Part shown: piece by piece, positions 41,190 to 50,373 of the stretch
Layout of the letters: each line of letters starts with the position of its first letter
Numbering within the stretch: the first letter of the stretch is position 1
Assembly (NCBI GenBank): GCA_963844805.1
Contig: CAWJPU010000004.1
Span: forward strand, 43,533-107,532
DNA length: 64,000 bases
Direction: 5' to 3'
From: JACCZR01 sp963844805
Lineage (GTDB): Bacteria > Actinomycetota > Thermoleophilia > Solirubrobacterales > Thermoleophilaceae
Made by a program: the position numbers and the translations under genes
Notes under the pieces: model-generated
Databases searched by the model: none
The model's input: only the letters and a program-made list of their open reading frames with translations
Told to the model about the DNA's origin: nothing

Positions 41190-41224
41190 AGGATCGAGCG
41201 GGCTCTGGCCCGTCGGATCCTTCA
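41187..41224. terminator. Strong hairpin terminator between NMO and the small membrane protein
   Basis: A 9-bp arm pair TGAAGGATC/GATCCTTCA encloses an inner CGGGC-TCTG-GCCCG stem. It includes the NMO stop codon and lies between convergent genes, so it probably stops both. Confidence 0.75.
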
Positions 41225-41244
41225 GCCGCGCGGGCCGCCTAGCT

Positions 41245-41427
41245 CTAGCCCAGCAGCAGGACGAGCACCAGCACCAGCAGCGCGACGCCCACGCCCAGGG
41301 CCGCCGTCTCCAGCAGCTTGCGGCCCGTCCAGAAGCCGGGGTCGGCGCGGTCGGCGGTGTAGCGGCCCTCGGGGGGCTCGCCCACCCAGTCGTCGTCGTC
41401 CCAATCGGGCTGACGGCGCTCGTTCAT
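41245..41427 (-). CDS. Small single-pass membrane protein
   Basis: A 60-aa protein: acidic N-terminus (NERRQPDWDDDDWVGEPPEG), the segment RADPGFWTGRKLLET and a C-terminal helix of Val/Leu (ALGVGVALLVLVLVLLLG). Unknown family. Part of it is repeated, in damaged form, at 44575-44667, which supports it as a real gene. Confidence 0.65.
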   Translation of the reverse strand: MNERRQPDWDDDDWVGEPPEGRYTADRADPGFWTGRKLLETAALGVGVALLVLVLVLLLG

Positions 41428-41440
41428 GCGGCGAGCGTAG

Positions 41441-41472
41441 CGCCGGAGCGCAGGCCGGGCGTTGGCCGGCCG
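41441..41472. repeat. 32-bp dispersed intergenic repeat, copy 1
   Basis: Exactly the same 32 bases occur at 54049-54080. It contains an inverted repeat GGCCGG-N7-CCGGCC. Both copies lie just upstream of a minus-strand gene start. Confidence 0.85.
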
Positions 41473-41524
41473 CCTGTCCTACCGGAGGTAGGGAGCCCCG
41501 CCGCTCGACGATCTCCTCCCAGAA

Positions 41525-41559
41525 ACGAGAAAACCGACCAGTGGCTGGTCGGCTCTCGT
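41525..41559 (-). terminator. Large hairpin upstream of the LuxR gene
   Basis: CCGACCAG-TGG-CTGGTCGG extended by ACGAGA/TCTCGT. On the minus strand a T-rich run (TTTTCTCGTTTC) follows. The 306-bp gap 41428-41733 otherwise holds only the 32-bp repeat and the promoter of the LuxR gene. A TAGTAT at 41720-41725, 9 bp before the ATG, may be its -10 box with a leaderless start. Confidence 0.45.
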
Positions 41560-41733
41560 GTTGGCGTACCCCAGTCCGCCCTACGGAAGTTCAAGAAGAC
41601 TCCGTGAATGGTTCCGAAGAGCGGGTCCTTCCGCTTCCCCTCGGGGGTGTGATCTTCGGAGGACGGTTGGGGTGAGGGGAAGGTGATACGCCTCTCACCC
41701 TTTCTCACCCGAGACGGACTAGTATGGCCGTCC

Positions 41734-42381
41734 ATGCCGACGTCGGTGACCGTGGTCATGGCGAAGTTCGAGGACCTGGTGTCCATCGGCCTGCGCCAGC
41801 TGATCTCCGAGGACCCCAACCTCGAACTGGTGTCGGACGACGTGCCGCTGACCGAGCTCGACGCCACCGTCGAGGACGTCGACCCATCCGTGGTGCTGCT
41901 CAACTTCGGCTCGCTGGGCAGCCCGGCGCAGGTCTACCAGCTGCACCAGGCCCACCCCACCACCCGCTTCGTGGTGCTCGCCAACCGGCCCACCGCCGCC
42001 GAGTGCAACCAGCTGCTCGGCTTCGGCGCCACCGCCTGCCTGTCCAAGGAGACCGAGGGCCGCGATGTGGTCAACGCCATCCATCTCGCCTCGCGCGGGA
42101 TGCACGTGCTGCCGCGCTCGGCCGCCGCCGGTGGAACCAAAGCCAGCCTGGGCATGGAGGGGTCCGACCTGCTCACACCACGCGAGGCCGACGTGCTCGA
42201 GCTGCTCCAGGACGGCGCCACGAACGCCCAGGTGGCCCACGCGCTCTCGATCGGCGTCGAGACCGTGCGCACGCACGCGCGCAACATCTACCGCAAGCTC
42301 GGGATCTCCTCGCGGCGCGACCTGGCGCGGCTCAGCCGGACCGAGCCCGTGGTCGTCGACGATCTCTCAGGCGGCGGCTGA
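41734..42381 (+). CDS. LuxR/NarL-type regulator with degenerate receiver domain
   Basis: Intact 215 aa. The N-terminal receiver-like domain (residues 1-120) keeps the fold pattern (SIGLRQLISEDPNLELVSDD, RFVVLANRPTAAEC, ATACLSKETEG with the Lys), but the phosphorylation site is Asn (VVLLNFGSLG) and the N-terminal acidic pair is lost (VMAKFEDL). The C-terminus is a clear LuxR HTH: LLTPREADVLELLQDGATNA then QVAHALSIGVETVRTHARNI. It therefore probably works without phosphorylation. A damaged copy lies at 44668-45036. Confidence 0.9.
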   Translation: MPTSVTVVMAKFEDLVSIGLRQLISEDPNLELVSDDVPLTELDATVEDVDPSVVLLNFGSLGSPAQVYQLHQAHPTTRFVVLANRPTAAECNQLLGFGATACLSKETEGRDVVNAIHLASRGMHVLPRSAAAGGTKASLGMEGSDLLTPREADVLELLQDGATNAQVAHALSIGVETVRTHARNIYRKLGISSRRDLARLSRTEPVVVDDLSGGG

Positions 42382-42492
42382 GCGAGTCGCGCGCCGGACG
42401 GCGAAGGCCGCAGCGCCGGCGCCCAGCGCGCCCTCGACCCATGGCCTCGGGTTCTGGACGTTGGGCCGCTTGTGGAGGGATATCGGGATCAA

Positions 42493-42597
42493 GTTGGGGC
42501 TCGTGGAGGCCGGGCCGCTGTACGCCGGCGAGACCGTGGGCCGGATGACCGTCCTGCGGGCGGCAGGCGAGCTGACGCGCTAGCTGGCGGGCTAACG
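42493..42597 (+). pseudogene. Remnant of the nitronate monooxygenase C-terminus
   Basis: Encodes LGLVEAGPLYAGETVGRM and RAAGELTR, nearly the same as the last 30 residues of the NMO at 41189, followed by TAG. Upstream bases are not similar to NMO. Together with the fragments at 44575 and 44668 it marks a duplicated block. The 42382-42492 stretch has no gene. Confidence 0.75.
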
Positions 42598-42633
42598 CGT
42601 CAGCCCCGGGCCGCCGAGGGGGCGGGCCTTTCG

Positions 42634-44425
42634 CTAGCCCTTGTTGATCTCCCTCTCGCAGAAGAGGGAGACCTTGTCGTTGACGTCCCTCGTCACGCGG
42701 TCCTTGCCCGAGCTGCAGTTGACGAAATCGCGGCTTCGATCGCTGAGGTTGATGATGTCGTTGCCGCTACCGCCGTTGACGCGGTCGCGACCGCTACCGC
42801 CGTCCACGCGATCGTTGCCGGAATTGCCGCCGACTCGGTCGTTGCCCGAGCCGCCCTTGACCTTGTCGTTGCCTCGGGTGCCGCCAACGATGTCCTTGCC
42901 GCTGTCCCCAGAGACGCGGTCGTTGCCGCTGTCTCCGATCACGCGGTCGTTACCGGCGTTGCCGTTCGTGCGGTCGTTGCCGCCGTCCGAGCGGAGGCGG
43001 TCGTTACCGCTCCCGCCGCCGATGACGTCGTTGCCCGTCGATCCCCTGATGCGGTCCCTGCCGGAGTCGCCCAAGGCCCGATCGGCGTCGGAGCCCAGGA
43101 AGATGTGGTCGTTTCCGCCGCCGCCCTTCACGAGGTCTTTCCCTGCGCCGGTGCAGATGCGGTCGTTTCCGCCGCCGCCGTTGACCACGTCGTTGCCCGG
43201 CCCGGTGACGATCACGTCGTCGCCTGAGGTGCCGACGATGTTGGCGTCACCCGTGAGGTCGACGATGGTCGCAGGGCGCCCGTCACAGGGCGGGGGAGGT
43301 CCGCCGGTGGAACCCGCCTGCCCTGGCGGCTGCTGCCCTGGCGGCTGCTGCCCTGGCGGCTGCTGCTCCGGGTGGCAGTCCGGGTCGTCCCCGTCGGCGA
43401 GACTGTCGCCATCGTTGTCCGTCCCATCGGTGCAGATCTCGGTCGTGACGGCGGCCCGGGCGCTTGTCTGAACGACCGCCAGGAAGAGGTTGTCATCCTG
43501 CGAGGGATTCGTCGTCTTGATCGAGAGCTGGGTGTCGCCTGACTTCAGGAAGGGCTTCAGGTCGTAGAGCTCGTCGTCATCGCCGGTGTCCGACGAGTTC
43601 GGGTTGGCCGGATTGGTGAGGCTGTCGCCGACGCCGCCGACGGTGATGAGAGCGCCATCGTCGCCGACGCCGTCGTCGTAATTACCAGCGCAGCTCGTGA
43701 GTCGCTGGTTGTTCACGTCGACGGTTGAGAACTGGTCGCCCTCGCAGGAGTGCCCCCCCGTCGACCCCTGGAACGAGAAGCCGCTCCCGAGCGCAAGCGT
43801 GGTGAAGAAGCCGGGCGCGCTCGGATTGATCGGCGAGGCGAAATTGAAGGTGGTCGTGTCACCGCGCCTGCTTGCGACCCCCCGTCCAGCACCGCGATGG
43901 TCGTTTCCGGCAGCGAATTGTTCGCGTAGATCACGACGAGCGCGACGCCGTCTAGCCCGATGGGTCGTTGTTGATCGCGAAGTTGGTGATGCCACCGCCG
44001 GCTCCGACCTTGGCCTTGACCTGGTTGGTCACCTCGGCGCGCGCGGTGGCGAGCTGACAGCAGGGGCCAGGCTCCGAGTTCGGGAGAAGGCCCAGAACTG
44101 ACGTTCGTGTTGTCGAAGTTGATGCGTCCGCTGCGTCTGGTCTGCGGAGTGGGCTCGAGAAGAAATAGGTGCCATACAGGTAGGCCCGCACGACGGTCGA
44201 CCCCGCCGGCACGTTCGCCTGCACTGTCCCGCCGGTCGTGTTCTGCCCGAGGCCGTCTGTACTCGCGGCGCCCTTGCCGCGGAACGTTGCCGGCACGCTC
44301 GGGTTCGGCTGCAAGAGTTGAAGTGTGGCCTGGGCCGGCGCGGCCAGCAATATGAACATGACGCAGGCGGCGAGAACAGCTGGAAATAGGACGCGCGTAC
44401 TCCGCGGCTTAGAAGCGTGAGTCAC
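42634..44425 (-). CDS. Large secreted RTX (GGxGNDxxx) repeat protein, frameshifted
   Basis: Starts at GTG 44425 after GGAGGA; signal peptide VLFPAVLAACVMFILLAAPA. The N-terminal region VRAYLYGTYFF...VALVVIYANNS...ELYDLKPFLKSGDT looks like a beta-rich surface domain. Then come a calcium-type EICTDGTDNDGDSLADGDDP motif (MopE/thrombospondin type), three QQPPG repeats, and about 17 RTX nonapeptides such as GGSGNDRV ending near NCSSGKDRV. At least three frame breaks (near 44130, 43955 and 43885). The total is close to 590 aa. Probably folds on extracellular calcium; no type I secretion genes are nearby. Confidence 0.82.
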
Positions 44426-44574
44426 AGATTCCTCCGGTGATTGACGGGTCGTTCGCCGCGACCGGGACATGTGCCGGCGCGATCTGCCCTGCTCTGCCCT
44501 GCTCTGGCAATACCTCTAACCCACAAAGCGCCACAACGCAAGAAACTTTTGTTGTTCCGCAGTCAGCCGAGAAT

Positions 44575-44667
44575 CAGCACCAACAACACAGCACCAACAG
44601 CGCCACGCCCGCGCCCAGGGCGGCCCCTCGAGCAACTTGCGCCCGGTCCAGAAGCCCGGGTCGGCGC
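44575..44667 (-). pseudogene. Remnant of the small membrane protein gene
   Basis: Minus-strand translation gives ADPGFWTGRKLLE and ALGAGVALLV, matching the 60-aa protein at 41245-41427 with one frame break. Its 5' part is missing; the sequence joins the LuxR remnant directly at about 44668. Confidence 0.75.
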
Positions 44668-45036
44668 ATCCAGCTGGTGTCGGACGGCGCGCCGCTAGCC
44701 GACCTCGACAGCGCCGTGGAGCGCATCGACCCGTTGGTGGTGCTGCTTAACTGCGGCTCGCTCGGCAGCCCCGCGCAGGTCTACCAGGCTGCACCAGGCC
44801 CACCCCACCACCCGCTTCGTGGTGCTGGCCAACCGCCCGACCGCCGCGGAGTGCAACCAGATGCTGAGCCTCGGCGCCCTGCCTCTCCAGGGAGACCGAG
44901 GGCCGCGATGTGGTCACGCGATCCACCTGGCCTCGCGCGGGATACATGTGCTGCCCCGCCCAAGCTGGGGATCTCCTCGCGCCGCGACCTGGCCCGGCTC
45001 AGCCGGACCGAGCCGGTGGTAGTCGACGACTTCTAG
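44668..45036 (+). pseudogene. Remnant of the LuxR-type regulator gene
   Basis: Nucleotide-level copy of 41819-42381: QLVSDGAPLADLDSAVERID, VVLLNCGSLGSPAQVYQ, RFVVLANRPTAAECNQ, then RGIHVLPR joined directly to KLGISSRRDLARLSRTEPVV. The first 30 codons and about 60 internal codons (including most of the HTH) are gone and frames shift twice, so it cannot work. Interval 44426-44574 shows no gene. Confidence 0.85.
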
Positions 45037-46065
45037 GCGGCGGCTGAGCGGGCCCTCAGCAGGTCCCGCTCGCCCAGCAGCTCGGCGAGCTGCACGGCGT
45101 TGAGCGCCGCGCCCTTTCGCAGGTTGTCCCCCACGACCCACAGGTTCAGGCAGCGCTCGTGCGAGGGATCGCGCCGGATGCGCCCCACCAGCACCTCGTC
45201 GCGTCCCGCCGCGTCCACGGCCAGTGGGTAGAGGCCGTCGCCCGGGTCGTCGAGGACGATCAGGCCCGGCGCGCCGCCGAGCAGCTCGCGGCACTCGTCG
45301 GGCGACAGCGGATCGCGGGTCTGGACGTTGATCGACTCGGAGTGGCCGGTGTAGACGGGCACGCGCGCGCAGGTGGCGGACACGCCCATGTCCGGGGTGC
45401 CGAGGATCTTGCGCGTCTCGGCCATCATCTTGCGCTCCTCGGTGGTGTAGTCGTCGCCGTCCTTGAAGTACTCCACCTGGGGCAGGACGTTGAAGGCGAT
45501 CTGGTGCGGGTACACCGCCGGCTCCGGCAGCTCCTGGGCCTCGACCACCGCGGACGCCTGGTCGTGCAGCTCCTCCACCGCGCGCTGGCCGGTGCCGGAC
45601 ACCGACTGGTAAGTGGAGACCACCAGGCGCTCGATCCCGACGCGGTCGAGGATCGGCTTGAGCGCCACGACCATCTGCATGGTCGAGCAGTTGGGGTTCG
45701 CCACGATGCCGTCGTGGCCGTCGAGCGCCTCGGGGTTGACCTCGGATACGACGAGCGGGACGTCGTCCTTCATGCGCCAGTAGGACGAGTTGTCGACCAC
45801 GACGGCGCCGGCGTCGGCGAACCGCGGCCCCCACTCCTCGCTCACGCCCGAGCCGGCGGAGAACAGCGCCAGGTCGAAGCCGCGAATCGACTCGTCGGAC
45901 AGCGCGCGCGTGACGCAGCGTCTGCTTGCCCCAGTCGATCTGGCGGCCCTCGGAGCGCCCGGAGGCGAAGGGCACGACCTCGCTCGCGGGGAACGAGCGC
46001 TCGCGCATGACGCCGAGGATCGTCGAGCCCACGGCGCCGGTGGCGCCCACCACGGCGACCTTCAC
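45033..46065 (-). CDS. asd: Aspartate-semialdehyde dehydrogenase, frameshifted
   Basis: Second step of the aspartate family pathway (Lys, Met, Thr, DAP). VAVVGATGAVGSTILGVM is the NADP site; VANPNCSTMQMVVAL holds the catalytic Cys; YQSVSGTGQRAVEEL, RVPVYTGHSESINV (His) and NLWVVGDNLRKGAALNAVQL follow. One extra C near 45915 disrupts the stretch after WGKQTL. About 343 aa. GTG 46065 overlaps the lysC stop (GTGA). Confidence 0.95.
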
Positions 46066-47357
46066 GTGACCACCGGCCGGTGCACGCCGGACACGTCCTC
46101 GCGCCGGACGGCGTCGGCGCCCAGCTCGAACGCGGCGTGCAGCTCGCGCACCGCGGTCTCCACGTGCTCCTCGCGGACCACGCAGGAGATCTTGATCGGG
46201 GAAGTGGAGATCATCTCGATGTTCACACCGGCGTGGCCGAGCGTGGTCAGCGCCTTGGCCGCCACGCCGGGGTGGCTGCGCATTCCCGCGCCCACCAACG
46301 ACACCTTGCCCATCGACTCGTCGGTCTGCACACCGGCGAAGCCCAACTCGCCCTGCAGGCCCTCGAGCGCGGAGCGCGCGTTGGCCAGGTCGTCGCGCGG
46401 CACGGTCACCGACATGTCGGCCGACTGGCCCTCGGTCACGGGCTCGTTCTGGATGATCATGTCGACGTTGACCCCGGCGTCGGCCAGGGCGCTCAACACG
46501 CGGCCGGCGATGCCGGGCCGGTCGGGCAGGCCCAGCAGCGTCACGCGCGCCTCGGCGGTGGAGTGGGTGACGGCGGTGATGAGCGGACGTTCCATGGTGC
46601 GGGCCTCGTCCTCGACCACGGTACCGGGCCGGTCCTCGAAGCTGGAGCGGCAGTGGATGCTCACGGCGTGGTTGCGCGCGTACTCCACCGAGCGCAGCTG
46701 CAGCACGCCGGCGCCGGACGCCGACATCTCCAGCATCTCCTCGAAGGTGACCACCGGCAGCTTCTTGGCGTCGGGCACGATGCGCGGGTCGGCGCTGAAC
46801 ACCCCGGCGACGTCCGTGTAGATCTCGCACACCTCGGCGCCCAGCGCGGCGGCCAAGGCGACCGCGGTGGTGTCGGAGCCGCCCCGGCCCAGGGTGGTGA
46901 CGTCGGAGGACGTGGAGACGCCCTGGAAGCCGGCGACGAGGACGATCTTCCCGTCGTCCAGCCCCGCGCGTATGCGGTCCGCCTTGATGTCGAGGATGCG
47001 CGCACGCGTGTGCGAGGTGTCGGTCACGATCCCGGCCTGCGAGCCGGTGAGCGAGATCGCCTCGTGGCCCAGGTCGTTGATGACCATGGCCGCGAGCGCG
47101 CAGGAGATCCGCTCCCCGGTGGAGAGCAGCATGTCCATCTCGCGCGGGTGGGGGCGCGGCGACACCTCGTGGGCCATCGCCACCAGGTCGTCCGTCGTCT
47201 TGCCGCGCGCGGAGAGGACGGCCACCACACGGGTGCCGCTCTCGGCAAGGGCGACGATCCTCCCGGCGGCGCGCTTGATCCGGGCGGCGTCGGCGACCGA
47301 GGTCCCGCCGAACTTCATCACCACTGTCGGTGCGGCATCGGGCACGGCCTCGAACAC
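46062..47357 (-). CDS. lysC: Aspartate kinase
   Basis: First step of the aspartate pathway. Intact, about 431 aa: VVMKFGGTSVADAARIKRAA, STGERISCALAAMVIND, TTLGRGGSDTTAVALAAALG, EIYTDVAGVFSADPR, then two ACT domains (LLGLPDRPGIAGRVLSALAD and SLVGAGMRSHPGVAAKALTT) that normally bind the feedback inhibitors Lys/Thr. The start may be GTG 47357 or GTG 47345. It is divergent from the GH3 gene, only 15 bp apart. Confidence 0.95.
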   Translation of the reverse strand: MFEAVPDAAPTVVMKFGGTSVADAARIKRAAGRIVALAESGTRVVAVLSARGKTTDDLVAMAHEVSPRPHPREMDMLLSTGERISCALAAMVINDLGHEAISLTGSQAGIVTDTSHTRARILDIKADRIRAGLDDGKIVLVAGFQGVSTSSDVTTLGRGGSDTTAVALAAALGAEVCEIYTDVAGVFSADPRIVPDAKKLPVVTFEEMLEMSASGAGVLQLRSVEYARNHAVSIHCRSSFEDRPGTVVEDEARTMERPLITAVTHSTAEARVTLLGLPDRPGIAGRVLSALADAGVNVDMIIQNEPVTEGQSADMSVTVPRDDLANARSALEGLQGELGFAGVQTDESMGKVSLVGAGMRSHPGVAAKALTTLGHAGVNIEMISTSPIKISCVVREEHVETAVRELHAAFELGADAVRREDVSGVHRPVVT

Positions 47358-47372
47358 TAGCCTCGGGTCCCG

Positions 47373-48628
47373 GTGGGACTGAGGCGCCTCCTGTCGCAGC
47401 TGCAGCCGCTCGCGCCCTATCGAGTGCAGGTCGGCATCCTGCTGCTGGCCGTGGCGATCGTCGCCACCACCGGCGGGGTCCTTGTTGCGCGCGAGGGCGA
47501 CGAGCAGAGCGCGGGGGAGGTTCCCGAGGCGGGAGTCGAGACGCGGGGCGAGCGCGACACCTCGTTCCTGGCGCGGATCGTGCCGCCCCCGGCCGACACG
47601 AGCGCCACCGGCGGACCGCGCGTGCCGCGCACCGTCGGCGACCTGGTGCGGCGGCTGCCGCTGGAGCGCAAGGTGGCGCAGCTGTTCCTGGTCGGCTTCG
47701 AGGGCAAGGACCTCACCTCGCCGATCTTCGCCCAGCTGCGCCGGCTCGACCTGGGCGGGATCGTCGTCGACCGCCGCAACTACGAGGGCCCGCAGACGCT
47801 GGGCTCGCTGGCCGGCGAGGCGCGGCGTGATCGCGGGCCAGGAGCGCCACGTGCCGCCCTGGGTGATGGCTCCCCAGGAGGGCGGCGAGTTCTCGGCCTT
47901 CCGCGACCTGCCGCCCGCGGGCAGCCCCGCCGACATCGCCTCGCCGGCCGAGGCCGGCCGCGCGGCCGCGGCGGCGGGCAAGACCCTGCGCCAACTCGGG
48001 GTGACCGGAGTGCTCGCCCCGGTGATCGACGTCGGCCTGGAGACCGACCCCGCGCTGGGCGCGCGCGTGTTCTCCGACAACCCCGCGCGCGTGGCGCTCT
48101 ACGCCGTGCAGAACGTGACCGCATACAACCGCCAGGGGATGTTCTCGGCGGTCAAGCACTTCCCGGGCCTCGGCACGGCGAGCCAGCCGACCGAGGAGGG
48201 GCCCGCACAGGTCGGCCTGAGCGACGTCGAGCTCGAGGACCGCGACCTGGTCCCCTTCCGCGCCGCGTTCCGCGCCGGGGCGCCCGGGGTGGTGCTCTCC
48301 CACGGCGCTCTACACCGTCGACGACTTCACCATCCCCGGCTCGCTGTCGCGCAAGGTCGTCACTGGCCTGCTGCGGGACAAGCTGAAGTTCCGCGGCGTG
48401 GCGATCACCGACGACCTGGCCGACCCGGCGATCACCGCGCTGGAATCGGTGCCCGACGCCGCGGTCAAGGCGGTGCAGGCCGGCGCCGACATGCTGTGGA
48501 TCTCCGGCTCGGCCGGCGACCAGCAGGCGGCCTACGTGTCCGTGCTCCGGGCGGTGCGGCGCAAGCGCATCTGCGCGCGCGGACGTGCGGTCGGCCGCGT
48601 GCCACGGCCAGGCGCTAGGCTGCAGTAG
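47373..48628 (+). CDS. Membrane-anchored glycoside hydrolase family 3 (NagZ-like) protein, frameshifted
   Basis: An N-terminal anchor helix (about residues 19-40, VGILLLAVAIVATTGGVLV) precedes the GH3 barrel: VAQLFLVGFEGKDLTSPIF, LAPVIDVGLETDP, FSAVKHFPGLGTASQ, and the nucleophile region GVAITDDLADPAI. The usual PGHG/H dyad loop of NagZ is replaced by PGLGTASQPTEEG. Frame breaks near 47825, 48303 and perhaps 48570; the C-terminus is uncertain (48618 or 48628). Probably cuts GlcNAc from cell-wall material outside the membrane. Confidence 0.8.
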
Positions 48629-48674
48629 CCGGGTGCGGAGTCGCGGCGCGTCAAGCTGGGGCGTCGGCGCCTGC

Positions 48675-48694
48675 CGGCGCTCGAACGAGCGCTG
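48675..48694. terminator. Hairpin terminator between the GH3 gene and recR
   Basis: GCGCTCG-AA-CGAGCGC at the core, extended by GC pairs, in the gap between convergent genes. Confidence 0.6.
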
Positions 48695-48714
48695 GCCGTA
48701 GCCGCGTCGCGGCG

Positions 48715-49314
48715 CTAGAGCGCGGTCCGCGACCGCAGCGCGCGGCCCAGGGTGATCTCGTCGGCGTACTCGAGGTCCGAGCCCACCGGCAGGCCGCTGG
48801 CCAGCCGCGTGACCGCGACCTCGGGGGCCTTCTCGCGCACCTGGTCGGCCAGGTAGAGGGCCGTCGCCTCGCCCGTGGTGGTGGCGTTGGTGGCGATCAC
48901 CAGCTCGCGCACGCCGTTGCCCGACACGCGGTTCAGCAGCTCGGACACGTGCAGGTCCTCGGGGTCGACGCCGTCCATCGGGGACAGCGCGCCGCCCAGC
49001 ACGTGGTAGCGCCCGCGGAACTCGTTGGTCCGCTCGATCGGGATCACGTCGCCGGGCTCCTCCACCACGCAGATCACGTGCGCCTCGCGGCGCTCGTCCT
49101 GGCAGATGCGGCAGGTGGCCTCGGTGGCGAGGTTGAAGCAGATCTCGCACTGGCCCACCGTCTCCTTGACCTCGCGGATCGCGTCGGCGAGCGGGAGCGC
49201 CTGGTCGTCGGGCACCCGCAGCAGGTGGAAGGCCAGCCGCTGGGCGGTCCGCTGGCCGACGCCCGGAAGGCGCGCCAGCTCGGTGATCAGCCGGTTGACC
49301 GGAGGGGCGAACAC
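48715..49314 (-). CDS. recR: Recombination mediator RecR
   Basis: Intact 199 aa, works with RecO/RecF on gapped DNA. Helix-hairpin-helix LARLPGVGQRTAQRLAFHLL, C4 zinc finger CEICFNLATEATCRIC, Toprim domain VICVVEEPGDVIPIERTNEF and Walker B-like region YALADEITL-type end (DEITLGRALRSR). Usually next to ybaB; here five genes (including DUF2600, hxlR and ogt) separate them. Confidence 0.96.
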   Translation of the reverse strand: MFAPPVNRLITELARLPGVGQRTAQRLAFHLLRVPDDQALPLADAIREVKETVGQCEICFNLATEATCRICQDERREAHVICVVEEPGDVIPIERTNEFRGRYHVLGGALSPMDGVDPEDLHVSELLNRVSGNGVRELVIATNATTTGEATALYLADQVREKAPEVAVTRLASGLPVGSDLEYADEITLGRALRSRTAL

Positions 49315-49326
49315 GGGCCTTCGAGG

Positions 49327-50373
49327 CTAGAGGGCGACCCGGCGGCGATAGCAGCGGCTCGCCACGTGGAGCGCGCCCGTCCCCGGCCCCGCCCGGGCGC
49401 TCAGGCGCGCGGCGAACCGGCGGTTGCGGCGGGCCTTCGGGTCGGACAGGTACATGGCGACCAAGCCCTGGACGACCAGGCGATGGAAGCGGGCCGCGGG
49501 CAGAGCCTGGACCGCCATCCGCGCGCGGTCGACCAGCCACTCGATACGCCGGTGCGCCCGGTCGAGCGAGGGGTACTGCGCGACGAAGTTCAGGTCCCCT
49601 CCCTCACGGTCCTCCTCGAGGTCGATGAGGTAGTCGAGCAGGATGTGCAGGGCGCCGACCCATGGGAAGTAGGCGGCCTTCAGCGCCGTGGCGGCCTCGG
49701 GCGGCAGGTCCTCGTCGAGGGCGGCCGCGAACAACGCGAAGACGCCAAGCGTCGAGCCGGTGGCCGCCGAGAACTCCCACCAGTCGAGCTCACCGCCGGC
49801 GGGGGCCCACTCGGTCAGCCGCGGCACGCGTTCCTCGTGGGCGACGTGCTTGTGGACCTGCAGGTCGCAGTACAGGCCCACCAGCCCGGCGACGAGCGGG
49901 GCGACCGCGGGATAGCCGGGCAGCTGCGCCACCTCCCGCCGGCAGGCGTCGACCAACGCGGGGAGGTAGCCGCCGTCATCGCGGTCGTCGTAGGGGCCGG
50001 TGGGCGCTGTGGCGGGGGCGATCGCATCGGTCATCGCCCGGTGCAGGCGGGCGAACTCGTCGGGGTCGAGCGAGCCGCTGCGGTCGCAGAGGTTGTCGAG
50101 GTAGTCGCTGATGGTCTGGAAAGCCACGATCAGCCGCACGAGGCCTTCCCGCTCCGGCCCGGGTGGGGCCCCGGTGGCGTAGACGCAGCCGCCGTCGGCA
50201 TGGAAGCGCTTCAGCCGCAGCGACGCGAGCGCCTGGCGGCGCAGCTCGGGATCCGGCATCGCCTCCGCGCGCTCGCGCCAGCCGTCCAGCTCGCGCGAGG
50301 ACAGCGGCAGCACCTCGGCGAACGAGCGCCACAGCAGGACCGGCAGCGAGACGGGTGGCCGGGGAGCGGTCAA
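49327..50373 (-). CDS. DUF2600 (YtpB-like) class IB terpene synthase-like protein
   Basis: Intact 348 aa. The family-typical LRRQALASLRLKRFHADGGC near residue 40 is followed by aspartate-rich regions IVAFQTISDYLDNLCDRSG and HILLDYLIDLEEDREGGDLN, plausible Mg-diphosphate sites. B. subtilis YtpB is a tetraprenyl-beta-curcumene synthase; the substrate here is unproven. TTG start overlaps the hxlR stop (TTGA), so the regulator is co-translated and may control it. Confidence 0.82.
   Translation of the reverse strand: MTAPRPPVSLPVLLWRSFAEVLPLSSRELDGWRERAEAMPDPELRRQALASLRLKRFHADGGCVYATGAPPGPEREGLVRLIVAFQTISDYLDNLCDRSGSLDPDEFARLHRAMTDAIAPATAPTGPYDDRDDGGYLPALVDACRREVAQLPGYPAVAPLVAGLVGLYCDLQVHKHVAHEERVPRLTEWAPAGGELDWWEFSAATGSTLGVFALFAAALDEDLPPEAATALKAAYFPWVGALHILLDYLIDLEEDREGGDLNFVAQYPSLDRAHRRIEWLVDRARMAVQALPAARFHRLVVQGLVAMYLSDPKARRNRRFAARLSARAGPGTGALHVASRCYRRRVAL

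Noticed and set aside
41525..41559. A riboswitch ahead of the LuxR gene
   Set aside because: Only a single hairpin with T-rich trailer on the other strand; no conserved aptamer is recognised.
43100..43380. Possible CRISPR or minisatellite because of regular repeats
   Set aside because: Repeats are the codons of RTX nonapeptides and PPGQQ units in a coding frame; there are no unique spacers of equal length.
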